Source: Cohnella sp. GbtcB17
GTDB taxonomy: Bacteria > Bacillota > Bacilli > Paenibacillales > Paenibacillaceae
DNA length: 64,000 bases
Assembly: GCF_019091135.1 (NCBI RefSeq)
Contig: NZ_JAGXJW010000004.1
Location: 156,801 to 220,800 of the forward strand
Direction of reading: 5' to 3'
Part shown: piece by piece, positions 57,501-64,000 of the stretch
Layout: every line of letters starts with the position of its first letter
Numbering within the stretch: the first letter of the stretch is position 1
Notes under the pieces: model-generated
What the model saw: the letters and a program-made list of their open reading frames with translations, nothing else
Told to the model about the DNA's origin: nothing
Database searches by the model: none
Position numbers and translations under genes: made by a program

Positions 57501-59381
57501 AGAGGGAGCACCTACGGTTATTCGCTCTGGGAATTTAAAGTGTACGGCGCCGAGACTGCGGAGCGGATTCCTGCACGGGTCGAGCTGAAGGCGTCGCCGT
57601 CTTCCGCGACGGTAGGCGAAGACGTGTCCGTCTCGGGCGTCGTATATGACGGCGACGGGCTTCCGATATCCGGCATGGCCGTCGAAATTTCGGCAGCGCC
57701 GGGAAGCGCCGACACCGTCCGCGCGATCACGGACGAAAACGGCGGGTTCAGCCATGTTTACGCGGCGCCGGGGGTTGCCGGCGACATGACGATCTCGGTC
57801 GTTCTGCCTTCGAGTCCGTCCGTGACGGGAACGATTGTCGTGCCGGTGAAGTGGGCCCAGCAGGTGCCCGTTGGCATCAAGCTGCAGGCGACGCCGTCTT
57901 CCGTGGCGGTCGGCGGGGCCGTGTCCGTGACGGGAACCGTATACGACGGCGACGATCTGCCCGTTCCCGGCGCAGAGGTCGAGCTCGCGGCTTCGGCGGG
58001 CAGCTTCGAACCGGTTACAGCGATTACGGACGCGAACGGCGAGTTCAACGCGATCTTTAAGGCACCGTCCGTCGCAGGAGAGGTGACGATTACGGCCGCT
58101 TCGGCCGCGAATCCGTCCGTGGCGAATACGATTGCCGTTTCGGTCCATGATGACGTGCAAGTGCCCGTTCGCATCGACCTGCAGACGATGCCGTCTGCCG
58201 TGACGGCGGGGGGCGAAGTGTCTGTCTTGGGCGTTGTCTATGACGGCAACGATCTGCCTGTCCCCGGCGTAGAGGTCGAAGTCTCGGCCTCGGCGGGCAG
58301 CGTCAAGAACGCCAGGCTGGTAACGGATTCGAACGGCCGGTTCGGCACGGTGTATACGGCACCGTCCGCAGCCGGAGAAGCGAAGATCACAGCCGCCTTG
58401 ACCGCCTATCCGTCCGTGACGAGCGCGGTTAAAGTGTCCGTCGGCCAAGCCGAGCAAGTGCCTGTCCGAATCGACATGCAGGCTGCGCCATCCGCCGTGT
58501 GGACCGGAGACGAAGCGACCGTGACGGGCATCGTAACGGATCGCGACCGTCTGCCTGTGTCCGGCGTAGAGGTTGAACTCGCGGCTTCATCGGGCAGCAT
58601 TCAGGCGTCCAAAGCGACAACGGATGCGAACGGCCGGTTCAGCGTGCGCTTCACGGCGCCGTCAACAGCCGGAGAGGCGACGATCACGGCAGTGTTATCC
58701 GCTACAACGTCCGTAACCGGCAAAATAAGCATTTCCGTCCACGAGCGTCCGAACGGAGGAACGATCGTGACGCCGCCGGTCAAACCCGACGAGCCAAGCG
58801 ATGGCCCGGACACGCCGGACGTTCCAGGCCGCGAGTTCTCGGACATCGCCGGTCACTGGGCGCAAGCGAGTATTATGGAAGCCGCAAAAAGAGGGATCAT
58901 TACAGGTTATCCGGACGGCTCGTTCCGTCCTTACCGCACGGTGACGCGCGCCGAATTTGCGGTCATGCTGGTCAAGGCGCTGAAGCTTCAGAACGAAGCG
59001 TCGGTTCTGTCCTTCAACGACGCGGACCGAATCGGCCAGTGGGCCCGGACGGCCGTTGCGCAAGCCGTAAGCATGGGACTGATCCGGGGCGACGCGAACG
59101 ACAACTTCCGTCCGGACGCGCCGCTCACGAGAGCGGAAATGGCCGTCATGCTCGCGAGAGCGTTGAGCCTGACGCCTGAAACGGCGTCCGCGGGCTTCGC
59201 TGACGATCGCGACATTCCGGCCTGGGCCGTCGGCGCGGCTGCAGAGATGAAGAAGCTGGGCATCATGCAGGGCAAAGGCGGCAACGGCTTCTTCCCGAAG
59301 GACGTCGCGACGAGAGCGGAAACGGTCGCCGTACTGCTCCGGATGCTAGAGGCGAAGGAAAAGGAACAGGAAAAAGAATAG
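54573..59381 (+). CDS. Giant SLH-anchored polysaccharide lyase family 8 (hyaluronate/xanthan/chondroitin lyase type)
   Basis: This 1602-residue protein has a signal peptide (about 1-33) and a PL8 lyase region (about 45-735). Two F5/8-type C domains (about 735-864 and 865-991), four invasin-like Ig repeats (about 1000-1389, each with VSVSG/VYDGD) and three SLH repeats (about 1420-1600) follow. Candidate catalytic residues are Asn206 (DGAN), His256 (FFQHG) and Tyr265 (TGYGRS). The His-Tyr spacing of nine matches known PL8 lyases. The enzyme would cleave a uronic-acid polysaccharide at the cell wall. ATG 54573 has AAAGGAG 9-10 nt upstream. The substrate among hyaluronan, chondroitin, xanthan and alginate-like polymers is not decidable here. 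Confidence 0.9.
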   Translation: MTGQIHRLAKRWICLLLAGAIISSLWLSPSASAADPQSPNAAQENADIKRMKLRIVDFLISKDIINDGTNGRVEWTFKSQAASYLASQKPDGSWADVDYASKQSAANGRGWPSYLALDRMQSMAAAFADPKSPSYHGDAMLDGIKRALDHWFTVKPTSTNWWENTIGTQLRLEKIAVLCEGYLTATQAANIVGTLDSSPNTVDGANSSWYNQNYMYRGLLLEDAAIVRDAVEAFNILSKVTKTVTGIQSDMSFFQHGKTNYTTGYGRSFARDMSFWAYITSDTVFAYSEAAIDSLSSYLLDGTRYLVRGDVADLGMGMNGPDWPDYESAALTFYEDPMQWMEAANPKRSSEFASFLDNIRRIGTSTSNGLNDNNMTQWQTLVSSHMRSDYGITVKMSSSTVKGGEWRTINPGGYNLLYWTPQGATAIQRTGDEYRPVYPLMDWMHVPGTTAPYVLTKDGNFNNPRTFVGGVTNERYGATAFDFNKLSTSGKKGYFFFDDEMVALGAGIASTNAAPIHTTLNQSMAVGDVIVDGQTMAEGTKQANGKWAYNDRIGYVFPNPTDFQVKLETKTGKWSDVVTGSSTESITKPLFSIWLDHGVKPTGASYQYIVLPDKSAEEVGSYANDNPIRILSNTASVQAVRHETLRLSEMLFYQPGTVTVRDGLTVAVDKAAMVIVDESKTPARISVANPETPGITVNVTLDRDGEKTTTTYRLGKDIFAGRSVTLNEGAALDDSGFDLAYTKGAAASSSQGKQFASNATDLYRTSFWHSNASDDEWLYVDLQDPYTINKVRLKWESAYGKSYKIQVSNDAVAWTDVYATSLGDGGIDDISFNKVNARYVRMQGVKQGTADGYSLAEFNVYEAVAPNLAEGKNVTVSSTRAADVSAGNAVDGSLTTRWGSNYSDQQSIYVDLGASQTIAKVVLHWEAAYGKEYQIQVSDNAADWTTVYSTANGDGDIDEISFEPVNARYVKMNGIKRGSTYGYSLWEFKVYGAETAERIPARVELKASPSSATVGEDVSVSGVVYDGDGLPISGMAVEISAAPGSADTVRAITDENGGFSHVYAAPGVAGDMTISVVLPSSPSVTGTIVVPVKWAQQVPVGIKLQATPSSVAVGGAVSVTGTVYDGDDLPVPGAEVELAASAGSFEPVTAITDANGEFNAIFKAPSVAGEVTITAASAANPSVANTIAVSVHDDVQVPVRIDLQTMPSAVTAGGEVSVLGVVYDGNDLPVPGVEVEVSASAGSVKNARLVTDSNGRFGTVYTAPSAAGEAKITAALTAYPSVTSAVKVSVGQAEQVPVRIDMQAAPSAVWTGDEATVTGIVTDRDRLPVSGVEVELAASSGSIQASKATTDANGRFSVRFTAPSTAGEATITAVLSATTSVTGKISISVHERPNGGTIVTPPVKPDEPSDGPDTPDVPGREFSDIAGHWAQASIMEAAKRGIITGYPDGSFRPYRTVTRAEFAVMLVKALKLQNEASVLSFNDADRIGQWARTAVAQAVSMGLIRGDANDNFRPDAPLTRAEMAVMLARALSLTPETASAGFADDRDIPAWAVGAAAEMKKLGIMQGKGGNGFFPKDVATRAETVAVLLRMLEAKEKEQEKE

Positions 59382-59396
59382 CAATAAGTGCCATTC

Positions 59397-59432
59397 CCTT
59401 CCTCGACATTTTTCGAGGAAGGTTTTTTTTCT
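59397..59432 (+). terminator. Terminator of the PL8 lyase gene
   Basis: CCTTCCTCGA (59397-59406) pairs perfectly with TCGAGGAAGG (59413-59422), followed by eight Ts. It is a textbook intrinsic terminator. Confidence 0.92.
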
Positions 59433-59468
59433 TAAAGTAGCAAAACAGCAGGCGGGGAGTGTGGGGCG

Positions 59469-59602
59469 ATAAGTGTTCAAAAGCAGTTAATCGTCGCGCT
59501 AAACCGGGCCGGGGGTGAAATAAGTGTTCAAACGCAATTAATGAGATCAAAATCGGACCAAAACGTTCGAAGTTGACAATTTAACTGCGCTTTAACACTT
59601 AT
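59469..59602. repeat. Direct and inverted 22-bp repeats in the spacer
   Basis: ATAAGTGTTCAAAAGCAGTT at 59469 recurs with few changes at 59520 (51 bp later) and in inverted form at 59581-59602. Copies one and three can pair into a long stem around 90 bp. No gene covers it. Confidence 0.75.
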
Positions 59603-59977
59603 TCCATTCAGGACGTCGCGATCAAGGGAAATAACGGCTTTTTAACAGCTATCGGGCAGGGGACAGGGCGCAAGCGCAAGGCCACGAGTGCAAGGCAGCA
59701 AGCGCAAGGACACGAGCGCAAGGACGCCAAGCCCGCAGGCTTGGCGTTGTTCATCGTTCACGATGGACTCTATCGGCCTCGGAATACTCGCAGTCCCGTC
59801 AGTAACGCTTTGCAGCGTTTCTTCTGCCGAGAGTACGACGCAGATCCATCATGTAACGCTGTGCAACACCTCTTCAGCTAACGGTCGACTACTGGAACAA
59901 CTTTTAGGGAACTATGGGGAAAGCTCCGGTCGACATCTTCGACAAGCCGCTTCCGCCCGCTCCGACTCGGTCGTAAG
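59603..59977. other. Non-coding spacer with short degenerate repeats
   Basis: This stretch carries GCAAG/CACGAGCGCAAGGA repeats (about 59665-59725) and a perfect hairpin ACGCCAAGCC-CGCA-GGCTTGGCGT (59724-59747) without a T-run. Two similar GTAACGCT...CTCTTC blocks at 59802 and 59853 are again 51 bp apart. I see no start site or coding bias. An open frame of about 110 codons here looks accidental. Confidence 0.6.
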
Positions 59978-60014
59978 AAAAGCAAAACACCAATCCGGCG
60001 GCCCGGATTGGTGT
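59978..60014 (-). terminator. Terminator of the beta-helix gene on the minus strand
   Basis: A perfect 12-bp stem, ACACCAATCCGG (59987-59998) with 60003-60014, is followed on the minus strand by TTTGCTTTTC. It lies 24 bp after the stop codon. Confidence 0.85.
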
Positions 60015-60037
60015 CGTGCACCTTCTGTCTGATTCGC

Positions 60038-61807
60038 TTAGAAGCCGATATTGTCGAGCAAGTGGATCGTACCGTTTTTGAACGTCGTGTTGGCGCCTTT
60101 GTCGTTGATGAGCGTATTGCCCGTGAAGTAAACGTCCTTGATCTGACCGTCGCCCCATACGCCGATTCCGCGATGCGCGGCGTTTTTGATGATGTTGTTC
60201 GTGAAGGTAACGTTGTCGATTACGCCCGTCGAGGCGTAGACGAGCACGTTCGGATGGTTCTGGGGCTCCTGGATGCCCGTATGGTCGACCGTATTGCCCT
60301 TCACCGTGACGTTGTTGACGTTGGCCGTATTGTAGGAGCCTTCGCAGGCGATATAGATGCCCGCCATTTGCGTATCCTTGACGGCGTTGCCTTCGATCAG
60401 CACGTCTTTGCCGCCGACGACGGAGATGCCGCGCGCTTTGGAGCCGTATCCGACATCGTTGTTGCGGATCGTAATGTTGTGAACGGCCGGCTCGTCGTAG
60501 CTGACGACCGCGATCGTATCGTCGCCGACGCCCTTCACGAGGTTGCCTTCGACTACAATGTCGCTGCTGCCGTTTGTCATATGAATGCCGTCGGCGCCGG
60601 TCGAATCGACGACGTTGTTGGAGATGCGTCCGCCTTTGGCTTCATAGGTAACCAGAATGCCGGCCGTGCTGGATTTGTAGACGTACACGCCGTCGATGAC
60701 GAAGTTCGTGGCGCTGCGGACGGTGATGCTGTTCTTCTCGTTGGCGCCGTTGCCCCGTGCCACCGTCGTCGCATACGTATGCTTGATGCCGGTCAGCTTG
60801 ACGCCGTCGCCCTTGATGTCGATCGAGCCGTTCTGCGGATCCGTGGAGATGAGCGTGGTCTTGTCCATGCCGGCGCCGCTCAGGCTTACGCCGTCGAGCG
60901 TCAGGATTTTGCCGAGCGTGAAGTTGCCGGCCGGTACGGTTACGAGCTTGCCTTGCGTCTTGGCCTTGGTCGCGCAGGCGGCGAAGGCGGCGTAGTCGTC
61001 CTTGCCGTCGTCGGCGATCGCGCCGCAGCTCGTCACGTCGATGCCGGCGTTGGCCGGCGTTGGCGTTGCTGTTGCAGCCGGAGTGGCCGTAGGCGTCGGA
61101 GTAGGCGTAGAAGTTGGTGTAGGCGTTGCAGTAGGAGCAGCAGTAGGAGTAGGCGACGGCGTAACGGTAGTCGGCTTGGCGATCGGCGTAGCGGTCGGAG
61201 TTGGAGTAGGCGTCGGCGTGGCGACCGGCGCATCCGACTTGAATTCGATCGTCGGGCTCCAGAGCGCGTTGTCGCCGACGGAGGTATTTCTGCGATTGAC
61301 GATAAAATAGATCGCCGTTCCCTTTTCGACGGGGACGCTGCCGACGCTTTTCGGCGCGTAGCCTTTTACGAGTGTCAACGTATTTTTCCACAGCATCTTG
61401 CTGTCCTTCAGCACCGTGACGACAATGCCGTCTCCGAGCTCGGAGCTTCTGGACACCTCTCCGGTGATCGCGATCGTGCCTTTGCCCGGCGACACCCACT
61501 TCAGAACGGAGTCGGCATTTTCGGACGGTTGCAGCTGATTCTTGGATACCCAGGGATAAGCGCCGTTCGACGGCTGCCAACGCTTGTTGTCCGCGTTATA
61601 GACGAGATCTGTGTAAACGGAGCCTGTGAGCGATTGATAGTACCATTGACGCTCGCCTTGCGTATGATTAAAATCGGCGGCTGCGGAGAAAATTTGTGAG
61701 GTATTGCCGGAAAGCGCATAGGCCGTCTTGTCGGCAGAGGAGGAGAAACCGTAGACGACACCAAAGGCCGTAACAAGCGCTAATGCCACCGAGCTGAACT
61801 TTTTCAA
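60038..61807 (-). CDS. Secreted beta-helix (pectate-lyase-superfamily) protein with N-terminal carbohydrate-binding-like domain
   Basis: This 589-residue protein has a signal peptide (FSSVALALVTAFGVVYG, cleavage near TAYA). A beta-sandwich domain spans about 32-190 (YYQSLTGSVYTDLVYN, ending SPTIEF), then a Thr-Pro/Ala linker (about 194-252). The parallel beta-helix (about 255-589) starts with IDVTSCGAIADDGKDDYAAF, typical of the pectate-lyase-3/GH28-like start, and contains many NNVTVKGNTV-like coils. A secreted pectinolytic or related activity is likely, but catalytic residues were not assigned. The start is probably TTG 61807, with GGAGG 7 nt upstream. An in-frame ATG at 61918 would put 37 polar residues before the signal. 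Confidence 0.85.
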   Translation of the reverse strand: MKKFSSVALALVTAFGVVYGFSSSADKTAYALSGNTSQIFSAAADFNHTQGERQWYYQSLTGSVYTDLVYNADNKRWQPSNGAYPWVSKNQLQPSENADSVLKWVSPGKGTIAITGEVSRSSELGDGIVVTVLKDSKMLWKNTLTLVKGYAPKSVGSVPVEKGTAIYFIVNRRNTSVGDNALWSPTIEFKSDAPVATPTPTPTPTATPIAKPTTVTPSPTPTAAPTATPTPTSTPTPTPTATPAATATPTPANAGIDVTSCGAIADDGKDDYAAFAACATKAKTQGKLVTVPAGNFTLGKILTLDGVSLSGAGMDKTTLISTDPQNGSIDIKGDGVKLTGIKHTYATTVARGNGANEKNSITVRSATNFVIDGVYVYKSSTAGILVTYEAKGGRISNNVVDSTGADGIHMTNGSSDIVVEGNLVKGVGDDTIAVVSYDEPAVHNITIRNNDVGYGSKARGISVVGGKDVLIEGNAVKDTQMAGIYIACEGSYNTANVNNVTVKGNTVDHTGIQEPQNHPNVLVYASTGVIDNVTFTNNIIKNAAHRGIGVWGDGQIKDVYFTGNTLINDKGANTTFKNGTIHLLDNIGF

Positions 61808-61852
61808 GAAAAAACCTCCATCGTGTGTTTGAATGTTTGAGAAGGTGGGTAA

Positions 61853-61870
61853 AGACCTAATGTTAGGTCT
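61853..61870. promoter_or_regulatory. 18-bp perfect palindrome upstream of the beta-helix gene
   Basis: AGACCTAA-TG-TTAGGTCT is an almost perfect inverted repeat (8-bp arms, 2-bp centre) ending about 45 bp before the start codon. It is a candidate operator overlapping the promoter. Confidence 0.45.
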
Positions 61871-62168
61871 GTACATGGAATATCGGCGGGACAAACGACG
61901 GTATGAAGACTTTGGCAACGCCTGGCGGGTGCCAATTTATTCCTGCTGCTTTTTGTCGTGTCTTGTTGTGCCGTGTCTTGTCGTGCTACGCTTATGAATA
62001 TACCATCGCTCCCGCGTCAGCCATATCCCCTGACCTTCTCATTGTTGCCGTTCCTGCGCCTATCCCCCAATGTTCCTATTGCGCGGCATGGACCTCCTAA
62101 AAAGAGCTCCGATATAGGAATGCATTTCCTATAGGCGGGGCGATGAATCCTATTATGTACGAACGCGC
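61871..62168. other. Intergenic region with short repeats
   Basis: The region holds TGTCTTGTTGTG/TGTCTTGTCGTG near-repeats (about 61957-61990) and several TCCTAT words, including a near-palindrome ATAGGAATGCATTTCCTAT (about 62114-62132). I see no gene. It contains the upstream region of the beta-helix gene. Confidence 0.5.
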
Positions 62169-62205
62169 AAAAGGCTGCCCCGACATGGGACAGCCTTTTC
62201 TTTGT
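62169..62205 (-). terminator. Terminator of the small spore protein gene
   Basis: AAAAGGCTG (62169-62177) pairs with CAGCCTTTT (62191-62199), with an inner CCC/GGG stem. The arms end in T-runs in both directions, so it may also act on the plus strand. Confidence 0.75.
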
Positions 62206-62247
62206 GCAAAACATATTGGCTTGGAGGGCGTGCATCGCTGCGTCTGC

Positions 62248-62400
62248 TTAGCCTTTGCGGCTAGGCAGCTTCGTCACGGACCCGGTGCCCGGAGATTGCT
62301 CGGAAGCGAATTCCGTGTCGCTTTGGGAAGCAGCGGGAATTTTGTTCGCTTGAACGTTGGCGCCTTGACGGGTCGTTCCGTTTTGCTTGTTGTTCGGCAT
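62248..62400 (-). CDS. Small acid-soluble spore protein, gamma-type-like
   Basis: This 50-residue hydrophilic protein begins MPNNKQNGTTRQGANVQANK and contains SDTEFASEQ. Gamma-type spore proteins have a TEFASET segment with Gln/Asn-rich flanks, so this is probably a short or divergent member stored in spores as an amino-acid reserve. GGGAGGTG lies 7 nt before ATG 62400, which fixes the start. A longer frame from 62481 has no site. It is a single-gene unit with its own terminator. Length is shorter than usual (one repeat only), and there is some risk that it is another small spore protein. Confidence 0.6.
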   Translation of the reverse strand: MPNNKQNGTTRQGANVQANKIPAASQSDTEFASEQSPGTGSVTKLPSRKG

Positions 62401-62493
62401 GCGTTGCACCTCCCGAGCTTGGAATGGAACAGCGTACATAGGTTGCCGAGCGCGACGGCGAACTATGCCTGAAGCGAACATGCAAATTACGGT

Positions 62494-62532
62494 CGAAAAA
62501 CCGCCTGCAGCCAGTGAAGGCCGCAGGCGGTT
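62494..62532 (-). terminator. Terminator of the MMPL transporter gene
   Basis: AACCGCCTGC (62499-62508) pairs with GCAGGCGGTT (62523-62532). On the minus strand TTTTTCG follows the stem. It lies about 40 bp after the stop codon. Confidence 0.8.
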
Positions 62533-62570
62533 GTAGGCGTTGCAGGACGGCGTCGTTGTTCGTCGGGCGA

Positions 62571-64000
62571 TCAGTTTTCGCCCTTCGCTTTAAGCTGGGC
62601 GAGCAGCTTGTCGCCTTCGACGTCGAGATTCGGCAGGATGCGGTCGAGCCACTTGGGCAGGTGCCAGGCGGCATTGCCGAAGATCGCCATGACCGCGGGG
62701 ACGAGCGCCATGCGGACGATGAAGGCGTCGACCAGAATGCCGATCGCGAGCGCGAAGCCGATCTGCTTGATCATGATGTCCGGCGCGAATATAAAGCCGG
62801 CGAAGACGGAGACCATGATGACGGCGGCTGCCACGACGACGCGGCTGGCTTGTTCGTAGCCGTGCACGACGCCGTCGATCCCTTTATGGCCGTGAACGTA
62901 CGATTCGCGCATCGAGCTGACGAGGAACACCTGATAGTCCATCGCCAGTCCGTACAATATACCGGTTACGAGGATCGGCATGAAGCTGAGCAGCGGCCCG
63001 CCGGTGTCGAAGCCGAACAGCGCATGGAGCCAGCCCCACTGATAGACGGCCGTCGTGATGCCGAACGTGGCGAGCACGCTGAGCAGGAAGCCGACCGTCG
63101 CCTTGATCGGCACGATGATCGACCGGAAGACGAGCAGCAGAATGATCAGCGACAAAATTACGATAATAACGATGTATACCGGAAACGCCTCCGCCAGCTT
63201 GGCGGACATGTCGATATTGATGGCGGTGAAGCCCGTGACGCCGAGCTTGACGTCGCTGGCCTTTGCAACCGGCGAATCCGAGTCGCGCAGCGCCTGCACG
63301 AGATCCTTGGTCGCATCGTCGTTCGGCCCGGTCGTCGGGATCACGGTGATGATGCCGATATCGCCGGTTTCGTTGATGCCCATAGGCGAGACGATGGCGA
63401 CGCCTTCCTGCTGCTGGATGCCCTGAACGATCGCGCCCAGCGTCTCCATCGTGATCTTCCCCGATTCGGCGCGCGGCTCGGCGACGAGCAGCAGCGGGCC
63501 GTTGTAGCCTTCGCCGAAGCCCGCGGAGATGGCGTCGTAGCTCTGGCGGGCCCCGGTGTCCAGGTTCGCCGTCGCGCCGGACGGAATGCCCATCTTCATA
63601 TTGGCGACCGGAATCGCGGCGAAGCCGAGGACGACGACGACGAGCACGACGACAAGCCAGCGCGCCTTGACGATGCCCTTGACCCAAGCATGCGCGAAGC
63701 CGTGCTTTTCGGAACCCGCAGCGCCTTTATTCGCCCGTGCCTTGGCGGAGCAGATGCGTTCGCCGATCAGGCCGAGCAGCGCGGGCAGCAACGTCAGCGC
63801 GATCAGCACGTTGACGAGGACGGTCGCCGCGGCGACGAGCGCCATGGCCGACAGGAACGTGATGCCGATGACGAGCATGCCGCAAAGGGCGATGATGACG
63901 GTCAGGCCGGCGAAAAAGACGGCGCTGCCGGCCGTACCGATCGCGCGGCTGGCGGCTTCACGGGCGCTTAATCCCTGGTCGATGATCATCCGGCGCTGCC
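62571..64000 (-). CDS. MMPL family (RND-type) transporter, C-terminal two thirds (5' end outside window)
   Basis: The frame is open to the window edge, so about 476 residues of a longer membrane protein are visible. Membrane segments are clear (AVFFAGLTVIIALCGMLVIG, ALVAAATVLVNVLIALTLLPALLGLIG). A large extracytoplasmic domain follows, then the second membrane half with the family motif YGLAMDYQVFLVSSMRE. MMPL proteins use proton flux to export lipids or drugs. The MIID at 63989 is internal and follows Arg codons, so it is not the start. The physiological substrate is unknown. A terminator follows the gene. Confidence 0.9.
   Translation of the reverse strand, partial: QRRMIIDQGLSAREAASRAIGTAGSAVFFAGLTVIIALCGMLVIGITFLSAMALVAAATVLVNVLIALTLLPALLGLIGERICSAKARANKGAAGSEKHGFAHAWVKGIVKARWLVVVLVVVVLGFAAIPVANMKMGIPSGATANLDTGARQSYDAISAGFGEGYNGPLLLVAEPRAESGKITMETLGAIVQGIQQQEGVAIVSPMGINETGDIGIITVIPTTGPNDDATKDLVQALRDSDSPVAKASDVKLGVTGFTAINIDMSAKLAEAFPVYIVIIVILSLIILLLVFRSIIVPIKATVGFLLSVLATFGITTAVYQWGWLHALFGFDTGGPLLSFMPILVTGILYGLAMDYQVFLVSSMRESYVHGHKGIDGVVHGYEQASRVVVAAAVIMVSVFAGFIFAPDIMIKQIGFALAIGILVDAFIVRMALVPAVMAIFGNAAWHLPKWLDRILPNLDVEGDKLLAQLKAKGEN

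Noticed and set aside
55080..58457. Antisense open frame of more than 1100 codons opposite the PL8 lyase gene
   Set aside because: It is a shadow of a GC-rich codon pattern, with a composition rich in Arg, His and Val, no ribosome site, and no recognisable domain.
59688..60032. Open frame of about 114 codons in the spacer after the PL8 gene
   Set aside because: It runs through repeats and a terminator hairpin, has no ribosome site and shows no coding bias.

Overview
The window looks like chromosomal DNA of a spore-forming, moderately high-GC Gram-positive bacterium of the Paenibacillaceae (Paenibacillus/Cohnella type). Support comes from S-layer-homology (SLH) surface proteins, several carbohydrate ABC importers with lipoprotein binding subunits and no local ATPase, YesM/YesN-type two-component pairs, a short gamma-type spore protein-like gene, and strong AGGAGG-like ribosome sites. 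No rRNA, tRNA, CRISPR array, insertion sequence or phage gene was seen. The genus is an inference.

Layout. 1-6.5 kb: end of an unknown gene, a sugar importer (binding lipoprotein plus two permeases), a Gfo/Idh/MocA dehydrogenase, an AraC regulator and an SGNH hydrolase. 6.6-12.4 kb: a VOC protein, a GH99/WbsX-like protein with its AraC regulator, a secreted beta-helix protein, and an array of eight palindromes spaced exactly 72 bp apart. 12.5-27 kb: response regulator and kinase, divergent from a second importer, a GH106-like hydrolase, a large beta-helix/CBM9/F5-8C protein and an SLH protein. 27.1-33.6 kb: a GntR-LacI chimeric regulator, a 51-bp tandem repeat, and a sugar-interconversion operon (TIM-barrel isomerase, two zinc dehydrogenases, a ribulose-phosphate-3-epimerase-like protein, an L-rhamnose-isomerase-like protein). 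33.7-38.2 kb: a glycosyltransferase, RarD, a LacI regulator and an FAD oxidoreductase. 38.2-46.3 kb: a second kinase/regulator pair, a third importer and a membrane AraC regulator. 46.3-59.4 kb: a 93-bp palindrome array, an SLH-anchored endonuclease/exonuclease/phosphatase-fold protein, an LplB/LplC-type importer, a GH130 phosphorylase and a giant PL8 lyase with SLH anchors. 59.4-64 kb: a repeat-bearing spacer, another beta-helix protein, the small spore protein and the 3' part of an MMPL transporter.

The window reads as consecutive glycan-utilisation modules. Surface enzymes cut polymers, lipoproteins and permeases import oligomers, cytoplasmic GH130, dehydrogenases and isomerases process them, and AraC, LacI, GntR or two-component regulators control each module. 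ATPase subunits are absent and are probably shared (MsmX-like) and encoded elsewhere.

The least explained signals are non-coding: three locus-specific palindrome arrays placed after the last gene of a unit (periods 72, 51 and 93 bp), a twin cis-regulatory module of about 105 bp in front of two neighbouring genes, and a pentapeptide repeat inside a response regulator. All family assignments were made by eye, without database searches.
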